39,227 nt of DNA from a virus, in IMG/VR virus record IMGVR_UViG_3300005613_004724, positions 1 to 39,227 of that record. One strand, given 5' to 3'. This document shows positions 8,500 to 15,880 of the stretch, in pieces; the first letter of the stretch is position 1; each line of letters starts with the position of its first letter. Made by a program: the position numbers and the translations under genes. The notes below the pieces were generated by a model. The model saw nothing but the letters and a program-made list of their open reading frames with translations, had not been told where the DNA came from and searched no databases.

Positions 8500-9342
8500 C
8501 TAATAATTATATTTGTCAAATATTAACTGTTTGAATTTTTTTGTCCAACTTTCTCGATTAAAATTTACTTTACCATTACATTTTCTACATAAAGTAACTA
8601 AATTATATTCTACACAATTCTGTTTATTATAGTCAATATGATGTATATGTAAATATTTTTTGCTTCTACATAACTGACAAGTATAATCATCTCTTTTCTT
8701 AATTTTCTCTTTTAATTCTTTATTAAATTCAAATGGATAAGGTTCATTAGATATTCCACCTTTCCAGTTAGGAGCTAAATCCTTTCTTTTTCCATACATA
8801 GCATTATTTTTACCACTTGAATTTTTGCTTCTAATTCTTTTCATTTTCTTGGTATTATTTGCTTTAATCATTTTTGCTTTATATTCTGGATTTTGCCATT
8901 TCTTTTTAATGGCTTCACGTACTTTTTCAATATGTTCTTTACTTTTAGGTTTACCTTTGAGAGCTTTAGATATTTTCTTTCGTACATCAGGTCGTTTATT
9001 GGCTTCAGATAATTTTCGTCTCATTTCTATTGCCCATTCTTTATTGTTCCAATACTTCTTTGAATTTTTGCTAATCTTCTTTTTATGCTTCTCGCTCAAT
9101 TTTGTACCTAAATGAACTTTTCTCATATTTTCTCTATTTTTAGGATCTTCAAAATATTTTTTTCTAGCATCGCTCATCTTCTTCTTAGATTCTTCTGAAT
9201 GTTTCTCTCCTTTGAAAAACCCCATCATTCCAATAAAAAACCTACCTTTAGAATTTCTTCTATCAGTAGGTTTTTCGTCTTTTACTAATTTCTGTTTTTT
9301 CTTACTTTTAACTGCCTTGTAGTTATTATCTAGGTTTATCAT
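8500..9342 (-). CDS. HNH homing endonuclease with NUMOD3 repeats, 280 aa
   Basis: N-terminal half carries several NUMOD3-type motifs (GEKHSEESKKKMSDARKK, GTKLSEKHKKKISKNSKK, KGKPKSKEHIEKVREAI), used for DNA contact in GIY-YIG and HNH homing enzymes. The C-terminal domain has YTCQLC, LHIHHIDYNKQN and NLVTLCRKCN, the two CxxC pairs and HH of an HNH nuclease. It is free-standing, inserted between the capsid gene and the zinc-finger gene. No ribosome site; the start lies at the end of a hairpin and just behind a sigma70-type promoter. Confidence 0.92.
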   Translation of the reverse strand: MINLDNNYKAVKSKKKQKLVKDEKPTDRRNSKGRFFIGMMGFFKGEKHSEESKKKMSDARKKYFEDPKNRENMRKVHLGTKLSEKHKKKISKNSKKYWNNKEWAIEMRRKLSEANKRPDVRKKISKALKGKPKSKEHIEKVREAIKKKWQNPEYKAKMIKANNTKKMKRIRSKNSSGKNNAMYGKRKDLAPNWKGGISNEPYPFEFNKELKEKIKKRDDYTCQLCRSKKYLHIHHIDYNKQNCVEYNLVTLCRKCNGKVNFNRESWTKKFKQLIFDKYNY

Positions 9343-9379
9343 ATTCTTATATTATAAAGAATATGAATACATTTATCAA
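9340..9379 (-). promoter_or_regulatory. Promoter and start-masking hairpin of the HNH gene
   Basis: -35 TTGATA (9379-9374), exactly 17 bp, -10 TATAAT (9356-9351), then 8 bases to ATG 9342. CATATTCTT (9365-9357) and AAGAATATG (9348-9340) form a perfect 9-bp stem with an 8-base loop holding the -10 box. The 3' arm includes the whole start codon. Initiation six or seven bases after the -10 box would leave a leader of only one or two bases. Confidence 0.75.
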
Positions 9380-9395
9380 GGTTATTGACTAATGC

Positions 9396-10415
9396 TTACC
9401 CGATATTTTTCACTACGCTTTGCCACTGGGGTACTCGAACTTCCAAAACAATATTCCAGACCACTGTTTGGGTTTCAGCCAAATCTAATGCTCTGTAAGT
9501 TGGAAGTCTGTACATTGGCTCAGTTTGAGCTAAAGCAATTTCGTCCATATCAACGATAAAGACATCGGTGTTTGGTGTATTTGGTGAATTAGCCGCAATC
9601 AAGAACGGATCTAGAACAATATCAATTGCACCCGCCCAAGACATATAACGAGCTACATTATAACCAAAAGTCATTCCTGCACCTGGATCGTTATAGACAA
9701 CTTTATTAGCCCAAAGAGCTGCGAAATCTCTCAAATCTTTTGCTCCCATAAACATATGGGTGACCATTCCACCATTATCTACAACCGCTTGGATTGCATT
9801 GTCAATATATGTCTGGGTAATAGGATTACCAGCAGCATTGACGGTGTTAGATGATCCAGCATAATCAGCAATCAACTTATACAAACCTGTAAAGTCGCAA
9901 GCTGTAGATCCATCATGATTTCCATAGTAGATTTTTTTCTCTACATCATGAAGGATTTTACGCATACCTTTTTCAAGATGAAGATTCATCAAGTCAAAGT
10001 AATCACTTGCCGCCCATTGAGCCAAATCACAGACTTTTACGCTTGTAGCATAAGTCTTAATTTGTGCTGAATAGCGAGTAATTGTTGCATCATTCTCTGA
10101 TGGAGTTCCACATTCTGCAACACAGGTATCTGTGCTTCCAAGAGCGGTAACCATGTCCCATTCATGAGTTTTACCATTTGCTTTAACCTTGGCTACTCTG
10201 TCAAGAAACGGAGTATTCCTTTTGGTAATATCCGCAATTTGAGTATCAAGATGTTCCCTCTGAGCAAAAGCACCAGAAGTAGTAGTATAAATGGCATCTT
10301 TCATCAACATGGACGCAGCTTCATCTACACCATGAGAGACCTTTGCTGATTTTTCAAGAATTGCAGCAGCCTCAAGTAAGGTTTTTCTCAAATCTAATTG
10401 AGTTTTATTTTCCAT
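9396..10415 (-). CDS. Major capsid protein, probably HK97 fold
   Basis: 339 residues, directly downstream of the protease-scaffold gene, the usual place for the capsid gene. The N-terminal 45 residues are helical and could be a removable delta-like segment. The body has TTSGAFAQREHLDTQIADI, TPFLDRVAKVKANGKTHEWD, VTHMFMGAKDLRDFA and a beta-rich end (VVWNIVLEVRVPQWQS). The pattern of an early T-P-F-L and late W-x-V-x-L-E-V resembles capsid proteins of the SU10 type; this family call is from memory and moderate. AAGGAG lies 12 bases upstream of the ATG. Base composition here is richer in GC than in neighbouring genes. Confidence 0.82.
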   Translation of the reverse strand: MENKTQLDLRKTLLEAAAILEKSAKVSHGVDEAASMLMKDAIYTTTSGAFAQREHLDTQIADITKRNTPFLDRVAKVKANGKTHEWDMVTALGSTDTCVAECGTPSENDATITRYSAQIKTYATSVKVCDLAQWAASDYFDLMNLHLEKGMRKILHDVEKKIYYGNHDGSTACDFTGLYKLIADYAGSSNTVNAAGNPITQTYIDNAIQAVVDNGGMVTHMFMGAKDLRDFAALWANKVVYNDPGAGMTFGYNVARYMSWAGAIDIVLDPFLIAANSPNTPNTDVFIVDMDEIALAQTEPMYRLPTYRALDLAETQTVVWNIVLEVRVPQWQSVVKNIG

Positions 10416-10456
10416 ACTTTTTTAGACTCCTTAAATAAATAAATAATATCTTAAAC

Positions 10457-11122
10457 TTACGCTATTACTTTAATGAGCTTTTTTGAGTATTTAGCTCGAA
10501 TTCTTTGAATCTTAGCAAAAAGAGTTGGATCGTTTTTGTAGGTTTTTCTCGCTTCTTCAATCTCTTCATCTCTTTCATTTTTTAATTTTTTAACATCTTC
10601 TTGTGTTACATCTTCGCCCCCAAGTTCTTTTTTAACCTCTACAGTTTTACGATCCGCTGGTTGAGCTTCGAGTTCTTCAACCCTTTTTGAAAGTTTCTCG
10701 TTGCTCTCTAGAACTTTTTCAAGACTTTTAGAAAGATCCCCAATAGTCTTGGCAAGTTTCTCATCAGCTTTAACCTCTACGGTTTGGGTGGATTTTTCCT
10801 CTGACTCTTCTTCAGAAGTTTCTTCCTCATCTTTTTCAGATTCGGTTTCTTCCTCATCTTCAGAGGTTTCTTCACCGTTTTCCTCTTTTTCTTTATCCTC
10901 ACCCTCTTCTCCCGATTTATCTTCAGATTCATCGTCGTCAGATTTGGTTTCAGTTTCTTCTTCTTCAGAAGTTTCCTCTTCCTTTTCTTCAGACTCTTCC
11001 TCTTCAGATTCCTCATTCTCTGGGGTTGCTGATTTTTCATCCTTTTCGTCTTCGGGATCGACTACTTCGGCATCATCCTTTTTGGCTTCCTCAGCTTCCA
11101 GTGAGACATCTTTTTTAGCCAT
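10457..11122 (-). CDS. Possible nested scaffold from internal start, 221 aa
   Basis: An in-frame ATG at 11122 (MAKKDVSLEAEEAKK) is preceded by AAAGGAG with seven bases between, as good a ribosome site as any in the window, though it lies inside the protease-scaffold frame. The product would be just the acidic and coiled-coil scaffold part. Nested scaffold genes in protease genes are known, for example lambda Nu3 within C. Expression is inferred from the site only. Confidence 0.6.
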   Translation of the reverse strand: MAKKDVSLEAEEAKKDDAEVVDPEDEKDEKSATPENEESEEEESEEKEEETSEEEETETKSDDDESEDKSGEEGEDKEKEENGEETSEDEEETESEKDEEETSEEESEEKSTQTVEVKADEKLAKTIGDLSKSLEKVLESNEKLSKRVEELEAQPADRKTVEVKKELGGEDVTQEDVKKLKNERDEEIEEARKTYKNDPTLFAKIQRIRAKYSKKLIKVIA

Positions 11123-11872
11123 GTCTAAACTCCTTTCTAATAATAATATTTGATTGTCGTTTAAAAAGAATAATCCTTTATAAACGAACTCTAATAGCAA
11201 GTCGGATTCTAATTCTTGAATACTTCTTGCTATTCCTTTAGCTAACTCTCTTAACTTTTTATTCTTTTGACTTTCCCTACTTTTTTCTTTTTTATTCTCC
11301 TCTATTTTCTTTAATAATTCTTTTTTATTTTTATTAATTGATTTAGCAATATTTGAAACCCATGATTTAGGATAAGCAGGACTTGATGTAACAGCAATAT
11401 GATCTAAGTCAATTTCTTTGTAAAGACGAACCCATTTTGTATCTCCTTCTTCTCCTTCTTTAACCATTTCATATTCTTTAACATAACCACCAATCGAAAG
11501 ACCTAGTTTTTTATTCTGTTTTGTTAAAGCATACCATAAATCCTTAGCAGAACTCATCTCATTTAATTTTGCTTTAAGTTCTAAATCATTATTTTCAGAA
11601 ACTTCTAATTTATCAATATCTCCTAATTCTCCTAACCAAGAAGTATCATGTTCAGCATTTAAAGCAACAATATGTTGTTTGAGAGATTTTGCCATCGACT
11701 CGATGGCAGAGGGAGCCATTCTATCTCCATGCTTATCTAGCTCTGTTCCTGAAGCAATTCCTTCTACATATCTTTCTTCAACTTCATTTCCCTTTTCATC
11801 TTTGATAAGTTTAACACTCGTTTTGATAATAGGAAGTGTAAACTTAAATCTTTCAACTTTTGTGTCTTCCAT
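10457..11872 (-). CDS. Prohead protease fused to acidic scaffold, 471 aa
   Basis: Residues about 1-185 form a herpesvirus/HK97-type prohead protease (serine peptidase). RYVEGIASGTELDKHGDRM is the family start; LNAEHDTSWLGELG holds the likely catalytic His, and KLGLSIGGYV the likely Ser. Residues 185-255 are a charged helical linker. From about 255 to 365 the chain is almost pure E, D, S, K and T. It ends with coiled coil (LAKTIGDLSKSLEKVLESNE) and a basic C-terminus, as in scaffolds. It would cleave scaffold and capsid during head maturation. The single fused gene may also express the scaffold alone from an internal start. Confidence 0.87.
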   Translation of the reverse strand: MEDTKVERFKFTLPIIKTSVKLIKDEKGNEVEERYVEGIASGTELDKHGDRMAPSAIESMAKSLKQHIVALNAEHDTSWLGELGDIDKLEVSENNDLELKAKLNEMSSAKDLWYALTKQNKKLGLSIGGYVKEYEMVKEGEEGDTKWVRLYKEIDLDHIAVTSSPAYPKSWVSNIAKSINKNKKELLKKIEENKKEKSRESQKNKKLRELAKGIARSIQELESDLLLEFVYKGLFFLNDNQILLLERSLDMAKKDVSLEAEEAKKDDAEVVDPEDEKDEKSATPENEESEEEESEEKEEETSEEEETETKSDDDESEDKSGEEGEDKEKEENGEETSEDEEETESEKDEEETSEEESEEKSTQTVEVKADEKLAKTIGDLSKSLEKVLESNEKLSKRVEELEAQPADRKTVEVKKELGGEDVTQEDVKKLKNERDEEIEEARKTYKNDPTLFAKIQRIRAKYSKKLIKVIA

Positions 11873-11881
11873 GCATCTCCT

Positions 11882-12172
11882 TTATTTTAATAAAAATAAA
11901 TCTTTATATTTTTCTGAATCGTATATTTTTAAAGGTCTTGAATCAAACCTTCCTTCTTTTCCTGAACACCAATCTTTAAGTTCCATGAATGGCGGAATGT
12001 TTCTATCATTCTTTGGACACCAAGATATATCTCTTGAAGTCTTCTTTAAAAAATAATCTGCATCGTTATCATCTACTTTTGTTACAAACCTCTTTTTAAA
12101 GTTATATTTCTTCCCGCTTTTAGATGTTATTGTCAAAGTCAAAAAATATCCGCAGTTATAAATTATATACAT
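11882..12172 (-). CDS. Hypothetical protein, 96 aa
   Basis: Starts at ATG 12172 (MYIIYNCGYFLTLTITSK); an in-frame TTG one codon earlier is possible. No clear ribosome site. The N-terminal half is beta-rich with basic residues; the second half has two Cys and several W, D and P (ISWCPKNDRN, ELKDWCSGKEG). It lies ten bases before the protease-scaffold start. Family not recognised. Confidence 0.55.
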   Translation of the reverse strand: MYIIYNCGYFLTLTITSKSGKKYNFKKRFVTKVDDNDADYFLKKTSRDISWCPKNDRNIPPFMELKDWCSGKEGRFDSRPLKIYDSEKYKDLFLLK

Positions 12173-12200
12173 CAATAAAAAAGAGCTCCATAAGTCATAG

Positions 12201-12269
12201 ACTCTTAACTGGAACTCTTAACTGGAACTCTTAACTAAGACAAGTATATTAAAGACTTTGCTACTTGTC
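12201..12269. repeat. 13-bp tandem repeat followed by a hairpin
   Basis: ACTCTTAACTGGA occurs twice in full (12201-12213, 12214-12226) and once as its first ten bases (12227-12236), plus strand. Immediately next, GACAAGTA (12239-12246) pairs with TACTTGTC (12262-12269), an 8-bp stem with a 15-base loop. It lies just downstream of the 50-residue zinc-ribbon gene. No T-tract follows, so a terminator role is unproven. Confidence 0.6.
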
Positions 12270-12276
12270 AAATATA

Positions 12277-12429
12277 CTACTTTTGCTTTTTCTTTTCAAC
12301 CAAAATATCTGCTGTTACATCTGAAGACCCACAAACAGGACATTTTGGTAGTACGGTTTTAATAAAACCAGCAAATAATCCTCTATGGAATTTTGCTCCA
12401 CATTTTTTACATATATATTCTTTTTTCAT
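12277..12429 (-). CDS. Small zinc-ribbon protein, 50 aa
   Basis: ATG 12429 follows AGGAGG by nine bases. The 50-residue product (MKKEYICKKCGAKFHRG...) has CKKC near residue 7 and CPVC near residue 30, a four-cysteine zinc ribbon, and a lysine-rich tail. Such rubredoxin- or FmdB-like mini ribbons are frequent in viruses; the role is unknown. It sits 13 bases after a GT2 gene. Confidence 0.75.
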   Translation of the reverse strand: MKKEYICKKCGAKFHRGLFAGFIKTVLPKCPVCGSSDVTADILVEKKKQK

Positions 12430-12442
12430 TATAACATACCTC

Positions 12443-13123
12443 CTAAAAAACAACTGTTTTTTCTTGTTTTCTCAACGCAAAATACTTTTTATACTTTTTT
12501 AATTGTCCTAAAGTATCGTCTATATGTTTAACAACGACATCCTCTTTGTATCCAAATTTATATCCTGATAGAGCAAGATTCATACAAAAAGCCCTATCTC
12601 CTCCTGCATGTTTAGGTCTTGGCACTTTCCAACCTCCAGAATCCTCTTTCCATGCCTTCATTAATCCTATCATACATATTCCACCAACAAAAGGAGTATA
12701 TCCTATTTTACTATTTTTATCATACCAAAGTCTATTTACTCCTCCTCTGTTATAGATTAAACCTTTTACATAAGGAGAAATTAAGAGTTTAGGACGGAGA
12801 ACTTTTAGGCACTTTTTAAGCCAACCATCTGTTTCAATCTCGCAGTCATTATCTAATTTCACTACAATATCATATTTATCACCAATTTTGTCAATAGCAA
12901 AATTAACACCTCTATTAATACCTATGTTCATTGATAACGGATAGACAAAGACTTTCCCTAATTGGTTATGGAAACTATTAAGCCAATCCACTGTTTTATC
13001 TTTACTTCCTTGGTCAATAACAAAATGGTCAAAAGGAATATGAGTTTTTTCGTTTAAACTCTTAAACGTTCTTTTTGTATAATCTAATCTATCTTTGCAG
13101 AGTGTTAGAAATGCTATTTTCAT
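12443..13123 (-). CDS. Glycosyltransferase family 2-like, 226 aa
   Basis: GT-A fold. Start taken at ATG 13123 (MKIAFLTLCKDRLDYTKRTF); an in-frame TTG at 13141 would add six residues without a ribosome site. Motifs: FDHFVIDQGSKDKT (strand and loop after the nucleotide site), VVKLDNDCEIETDGW (the D-x-D metal site) and RPKHAGGDRAFCMNL (acceptor-side acidic region). It would add one sugar from a nucleotide donor. It overlaps the end of the upstream small ORF by 35 bases. Confidence 0.85.
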   Translation of the reverse strand: MKIAFLTLCKDRLDYTKRTFKSLNEKTHIPFDHFVIDQGSKDKTVDWLNSFHNQLGKVFVYPLSMNIGINRGVNFAIDKIGDKYDIVVKLDNDCEIETDGWLKKCLKVLRPKLLISPYVKGLIYNRGGVNRLWYDKNSKIGYTPFVGGICMIGLMKAWKEDSGGWKVPRPKHAGGDRAFCMNLALSGYKFGYKEDVVVKHIDDTLGQLKKYKKYFALRKQEKTVVF

Positions 13124-13343
13124 TTTTATATGTTTTTTCAATTATTCTATATCGTCTTCTACAAACCCTTTTAAATAAAGGTAGATATAAATGTAGGTTT
13201 TTTTGTATATGTTCTATATTTTCGGGATATTTTCTTTGATATTCTTTAATTAAATCTTTAACTTTAGTTATTACCCTTCTATAACAAAGCGAGTGTATTT
13301 GACCCTTTATACTTTCATATCTAATTTTCCTTTTTACCTTCAT
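13089..13343 (-). CDS. Hypothetical basic protein, 84 aa
   Basis: Start at ATG 13343, overlapping the stop of the small membrane protein as ATGA, is preferred over ATG 13358. The product (MKVKRKIRYESIKGQIHSL...) is very rich in K and R and mostly helical, with two Cys. No family recognised. Its 3' end overlaps the GT2 gene by 35 bases. Confidence 0.55.
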   Translation of the reverse strand: MKVKRKIRYESIKGQIHSLCYRRVITKVKDLIKEYQRKYPENIEHIQKNLHLYLPLFKRVCRRRYRIIEKTYKNENSISNTLQR

Positions 13344-13483
13344 TTGAATATTTTCCATAAATTATCTAAATTAGCACTTCCATTTAATATTCCAATCATT
13401 ACAACCATTGCAAAGATAGCAACAACTATTATAGTTACAATTAATATATATAGGATTAAATCATACGCTGTTGATGTTTTCAT
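13340..13483 (-). CDS. Small single-pass membrane protein, 47 aa
   Basis: ATG 13483 to TGA 13340-13342. Residues about 9-33 are one long hydrophobic segment (LILYILIVTIIVVAIFAMVV), followed by a short polar tail. It overlaps the upstream ORF by 23 bases and the downstream one by ATGA. Size and shape fit small phage membrane proteins of many roles; nothing more specific can be said. Confidence 0.6.
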   Translation of the reverse strand: MKTSTAYDLILYILIVTIIVVAIFAMVVMIGILNGSANLDNLWKIFK

Positions 13484-13679
13484 TTTCTTTAATAAACTTA
13501 CTTAATGTTTTAAGAATATTATTTAATCTATTTTTTTGAGGTATCCACTCTAAATTACTTGGGAAAGAACGACTGGCAGTATCTAAAAATCCATAAATTA
13601 ACTTAACTTCCTCCATTCCAACAGCGAATAAAATCCTTTTTTTATCTGAACCTGCTATTTCTTCTTTATAGATTTTCAT
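13461..13679 (-). CDS. Hypothetical protein, 72 aa
   Basis: MKIYKEEIAGSDKKRILFAVG..., mixed charged and hydrophobic, no Cys and no membrane segment. Starts at ATG 13679 with an ATGA overlap of the GT2 stop upstream, so it is probably translated with it. The pattern VGMEEVKLIYGFLDTASRSFP is not one I can assign. Confidence 0.55.
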   Translation of the reverse strand: MKIYKEEIAGSDKKRILFAVGMEEVKLIYGFLDTASRSFPSNLEWIPQKNRLNNILKTLSKFIKENENINSV

Positions 13680-14395
13680 TTTTTACTTACATCTCTTGCT
13701 AAATTCTGAATATGTTTTCTAAATTGTTTTGTTGATTTAGGATATTCTCCTCCCATCGGATTTCGTTGTCCTACATTTGAACCCGTCCACCAATACTCAG
13801 TTATTACTTTAGGAACATGAACTATCTTTTTACCTGCCTTTCCAAATCTAACCATTAAAAGCCAATCAGCTTTTCTTTCCCAGAATATATCGAAAAAACC
13901 AATATCATTAATAGCTTGAATTGTATGCATAATATCGGAAGTATCAATATAATTACCTTGATTTATTTGCTCTAAAATATAAGGGAAACTTTGTTTTCCC
14001 ATAAATCTTGTTTCATTGGGATTATTACTTTTATAAACTCTATCTCCATATACAATATCAGCTTTGCTATTTTTTATTGCTTCATAAAGCACTTCTAAAT
14101 GATTAGGCAAATAAACATTGTCATCATCAAGATGGGCAATGTATTTACCTCTAGCAACCATAATGCCTATATTTCTAGGTCTAACAAAATAACCAGTATT
14201 ATAAGGCAACCGCATAGCCACAACTCTATCTTCACCATTTGGTAATTTTATATTAGGTGGTTTATCTGAATGGTCATCTACAATAATAACCTCAAAATCT
14301 TTAAAAGTTTGCCCTAAAACGCTATCTAACGCTCTTTGTAAAAGTTTTGGTCTATTATATGTTGTAATAATACAAGATATTTTAGGATTGTCCAT
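13676..14395 (-). CDS. Glycosyltransferase family 2, 239 aa
   Basis: Start set at ATG 14395 because MDNPKISCIITTYNRPKLL is the typical GT2 N-terminus; a longer frame to 14470 lies inside the HNH gene. Motifs: FEVIIVDDHSD, RGKYIAHLDDDNVYLPNHLE (metal-binding DDD), and a later FWERKADWLLMVRFGK that corresponds to the acidic acceptor region. The HNH gene upstream overlaps the start by 14 bases and seems inserted at this gene's 5' end. No clear ribosome site. Confidence 0.9.
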   Translation of the reverse strand: MDNPKISCIITTYNRPKLLQRALDSVLGQTFKDFEVIIVDDHSDKPPNIKLPNGEDRVVAMRLPYNTGYFVRPRNIGIMVARGKYIAHLDDDNVYLPNHLEVLYEAIKNSKADIVYGDRVYKSNNPNETRFMGKQSFPYILEQINQGNYIDTSDIMHTIQAINDIGFFDIFWERKADWLLMVRFGKAGKKIVHVPKVITEYWWTGSNVGQRNPMGGEYPKSTKQFRKHIQNLARDVSKK

Positions 14396-14960
14396 GATTG
14401 TTTTTTGTATATTTATTGCCATAAAATCTGAAAGTAGTTTTATGACATTTTTTACATAATGTTCTTCCATTGCTTACTTCAAATCTTAATTTTGGATACA
14501 AAGCCCATGGTTTAATATGGTCTGCTTCTAAATCTCCACCCCGTTGACCACAAAACTGACATGTATAATTATCTCTTTCAAAGACTTTTTTTCTCCATAA
14601 TTTATATTCTGGTGTATTTAACATTCTAGGAGTAATTCCACCTTTCCAATTCCAATGTTTTTTTCCACTTATTTGTGGAAATTTTTTACCTTTATTCCAA
14701 GAAGTATTTCCTTTAATGAATCCTCGCTTATTATTAATCATTTCTGGTCTTTTTTTACCTAACCAATACTTAGTTGGATTTTTTAGTTTTGCTTGACGTA
14801 ACTTTTCTTTATGTTCATCGCTAAGATTACCCCCTTTTTTGAATTTACCATTTTTATCCATATTATATATTTCTTTTACGCTAATTATTGGTTTTATTAA
14901 CCTATCCTTTAAAGGTTTATTTATTGGTGTTATATCTGATAATATTTTATCTAAATTCAT
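14382..14960 (-). CDS. HNH homing endonuclease with NUMOD3-like region, 192 aa
   Basis: NUMOD3-like segments (KFKKGGNLSDEHKEKLRQA, GKKRPEMINNKRGFIKGN) precede an HNH domain with YTCQFCGQRGG, LEADHIKPW and GRTLCKKCH. Such enzymes nick or cut intron- or endonuclease-free copies of the locus. ATG 14960 gives the longest frame; an inner ATG (MDKNGKFKKGGN, near 14861) also makes a complete domain set. Unlike the other four homing ORFs, it lacks the TTGATW-N17-TATAAT promoter. It lies between a structured-RNA candidate and a GT2 gene. Confidence 0.88.
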   Translation of the reverse strand: MNLDKILSDITPINKPLKDRLIKPIISVKEIYNMDKNGKFKKGGNLSDEHKEKLRQAKLKNPTKYWLGKKRPEMINNKRGFIKGNTSWNKGKKFPQISGKKHWNWKGGITPRMLNTPEYKLWRKKVFERDNYTCQFCGQRGGDLEADHIKPWALYPKLRFEVSNGRTLCKKCHKTTFRFYGNKYTKNNHGQS

Positions 14961-14982
14961 AGTTTTTTAAATCCCTGTTTGT

Positions 14983-15318
14983 TTATTTAATATTCACTTC
15001 AGGGGAGGCAGATTTACACTGCATTTTTGCGGAATTGCCAGCCTCCGCTTTATTAGTCCCTTTGGCATTAGGGCTTTCATCGGTAAGACCTACTCCCCTG
15101 AAGTAAATACTAATCCACTTGTTAATAAACTTATAATGACTTCTATCACCAGAATAACTTAAAAAGGGCTTTTTATAGTTAACAGGACCTCTATTACTTA
15201 CATATCTTTTATATTCATAATATTTATCAATCGTTCCAAACTTAGGATAATAAGTGCCAAAGTCTTTAGTATTAATAATTTTTTTGATAGTTCGTTTTAT
15301 CTTATGTAGTTTTCCCAT
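14983..15318 (-). CDS. Hypothetical protein, 111 aa, with RNA-like 3' end
   Basis: The first 70 residues (MGKLHKIKRTIKKIINTKDF... then Y-, K- and F-rich sequence) look like an ordinary basic protein. The last 40 residues are encoded by a GC-richer palindromic block and have a different make-up (S, A, N, G, C). The gene may therefore have been altered by insertion of that block, with a TAA just beyond it. No clear ribosome site; no family recognised. Confidence 0.5.
   Translation of the reverse strand: MGKLHKIKRTIKKIINTKDFGTYYPKFGTIDKYYEYKRYVSNRGPVNYKKPFLSYSGDRSHYKFINKWISIYFRGVGLTDESPNAKGTNKAEAGNSAKMQCKSASPEVNIK
14991..15109 (-). ncRNA. Candidate structured RNA, 119 nt, unclassified
   Basis: A 17-bp closing helix joins 15109-15093 to 15007-14991, with 16 Watson-Crick pairs and one G-U. 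Inside are three hairpins: CCCT/AGGG (15073-15070, 15061-15058), GCGGA/TCCGC (15048-15044, 15033-15029) and GCAG/CTGC (15022-15019, 15011-15008). TGCCA in the first loop (15067-15063) is complementary to TGGCA in the second (15040-15036), giving a possible kissing contact. The block is clearly GC-richer than its surroundings. No known class was recognised. It could instead be a small inverted-repeat insertion. Confidence 0.55.
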
Positions 15319-15349
15319 ATTTCATCTATACATAAATTCTTTAATTCAA

Positions 15350-15880
15350 TCATAAAAACCTAAAATTAGTATCTTTGGGTAATTTTAATATATTTTCCAT
15401 AGCCTGTACTAGACCATTCCCTTTGGGTCCAGACGGATAATTCTGTATGTGACCATGAGCATATAAAATTTTTAAAGGTGGTGGTGAATCTTTTATATTC
15501 CAATTAAATTTGATTCCCTCTCTTGAGTCGTTTGGATGAAGCATTATTTTATATCCTAACCTTTTTAATCTTTTATACATTTTATCTGATAATTGCCAGT
15601 AAGGAGCTCTATAAACTTTTGAAAATGAATAATCAAGCCGAGCAGTTTCTAATTCTTTTTTAGTTACTTCTTCATTGTTTAAATGCTTGCTTCCATGAAA
15701 ACATAAGTTTATCCATTTAATATTATTTATGTAATAGAAGAAACCATTACTTGATAAACTAAAAGAAGCAAATAAGTTTACTTTAAAATTAGAAAATTCA
15801 TTTTTAAGCATCCACAACCAATCTAACCTATTATTTTGTTCACTAAAGTCATCAAAATCCAAGAATACTATTTCATTCAT
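15350..15880 (-). CDS. Polysaccharide deacetylase-like protein, 176 aa
   Basis: Short member of the NodB/CE4 fold. Motif 1 is FLDFDDFSEQN at residues 6-16 (metal and base aspartates), motif 2 HGSKH at 62-66 (two metal-binding His), and motif 3 RAPYW at 91-95. A late YAHGHIQNYP segment supplies the last His. The family removes acetyl groups from glycans such as GlcNAc polymers, and DUF2334-type relatives are also possible. Its stop-start overlap with the methyltransferase upstream is ATGA, placing it in the sugar operon. No signal peptide, so it would act in the cytoplasm. Confidence 0.72.
   Translation of the reverse strand: MNEIVFLDFDDFSEQNNRLDWLWMLKNEFSNFKVNLFASFSLSSNGFFYYINNIKWINLCFHGSKHLNNEEVTKKELETARLDYSFSKVYRAPYWQLSDKMYKRLKRLGYKIMLHPNDSREGIKFNWNIKDSPPPLKILYAHGHIQNYPSGPKGNGLVQAMENILKLPKDTNFRFL

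Noticed and set aside
10701-11153. Long plus-strand serine-rich frame, and a lysine-rich second minus frame at 10777-11040
   Set aside because: Both are mirror or shifted readings of the biased GAA/GAT-rich scaffold region, without ribosome sites or family features.
14382-14960. The same promoter cassette at the second HNH gene
   Set aside because: TATAAT occurs next to an inner ATG, but no TTGATW lies 17 bp upstream, and neither start has the hairpin. It is an exception to the pattern.
14991-15109. Hammerhead ribozyme, or the RNA of an IscB/HEARO system
   Set aside because: CGATGA is present but the rest of the hammerhead core is not; the adjacent HNH protein has NUMOD3-type motifs and no RuvC or IscB features.
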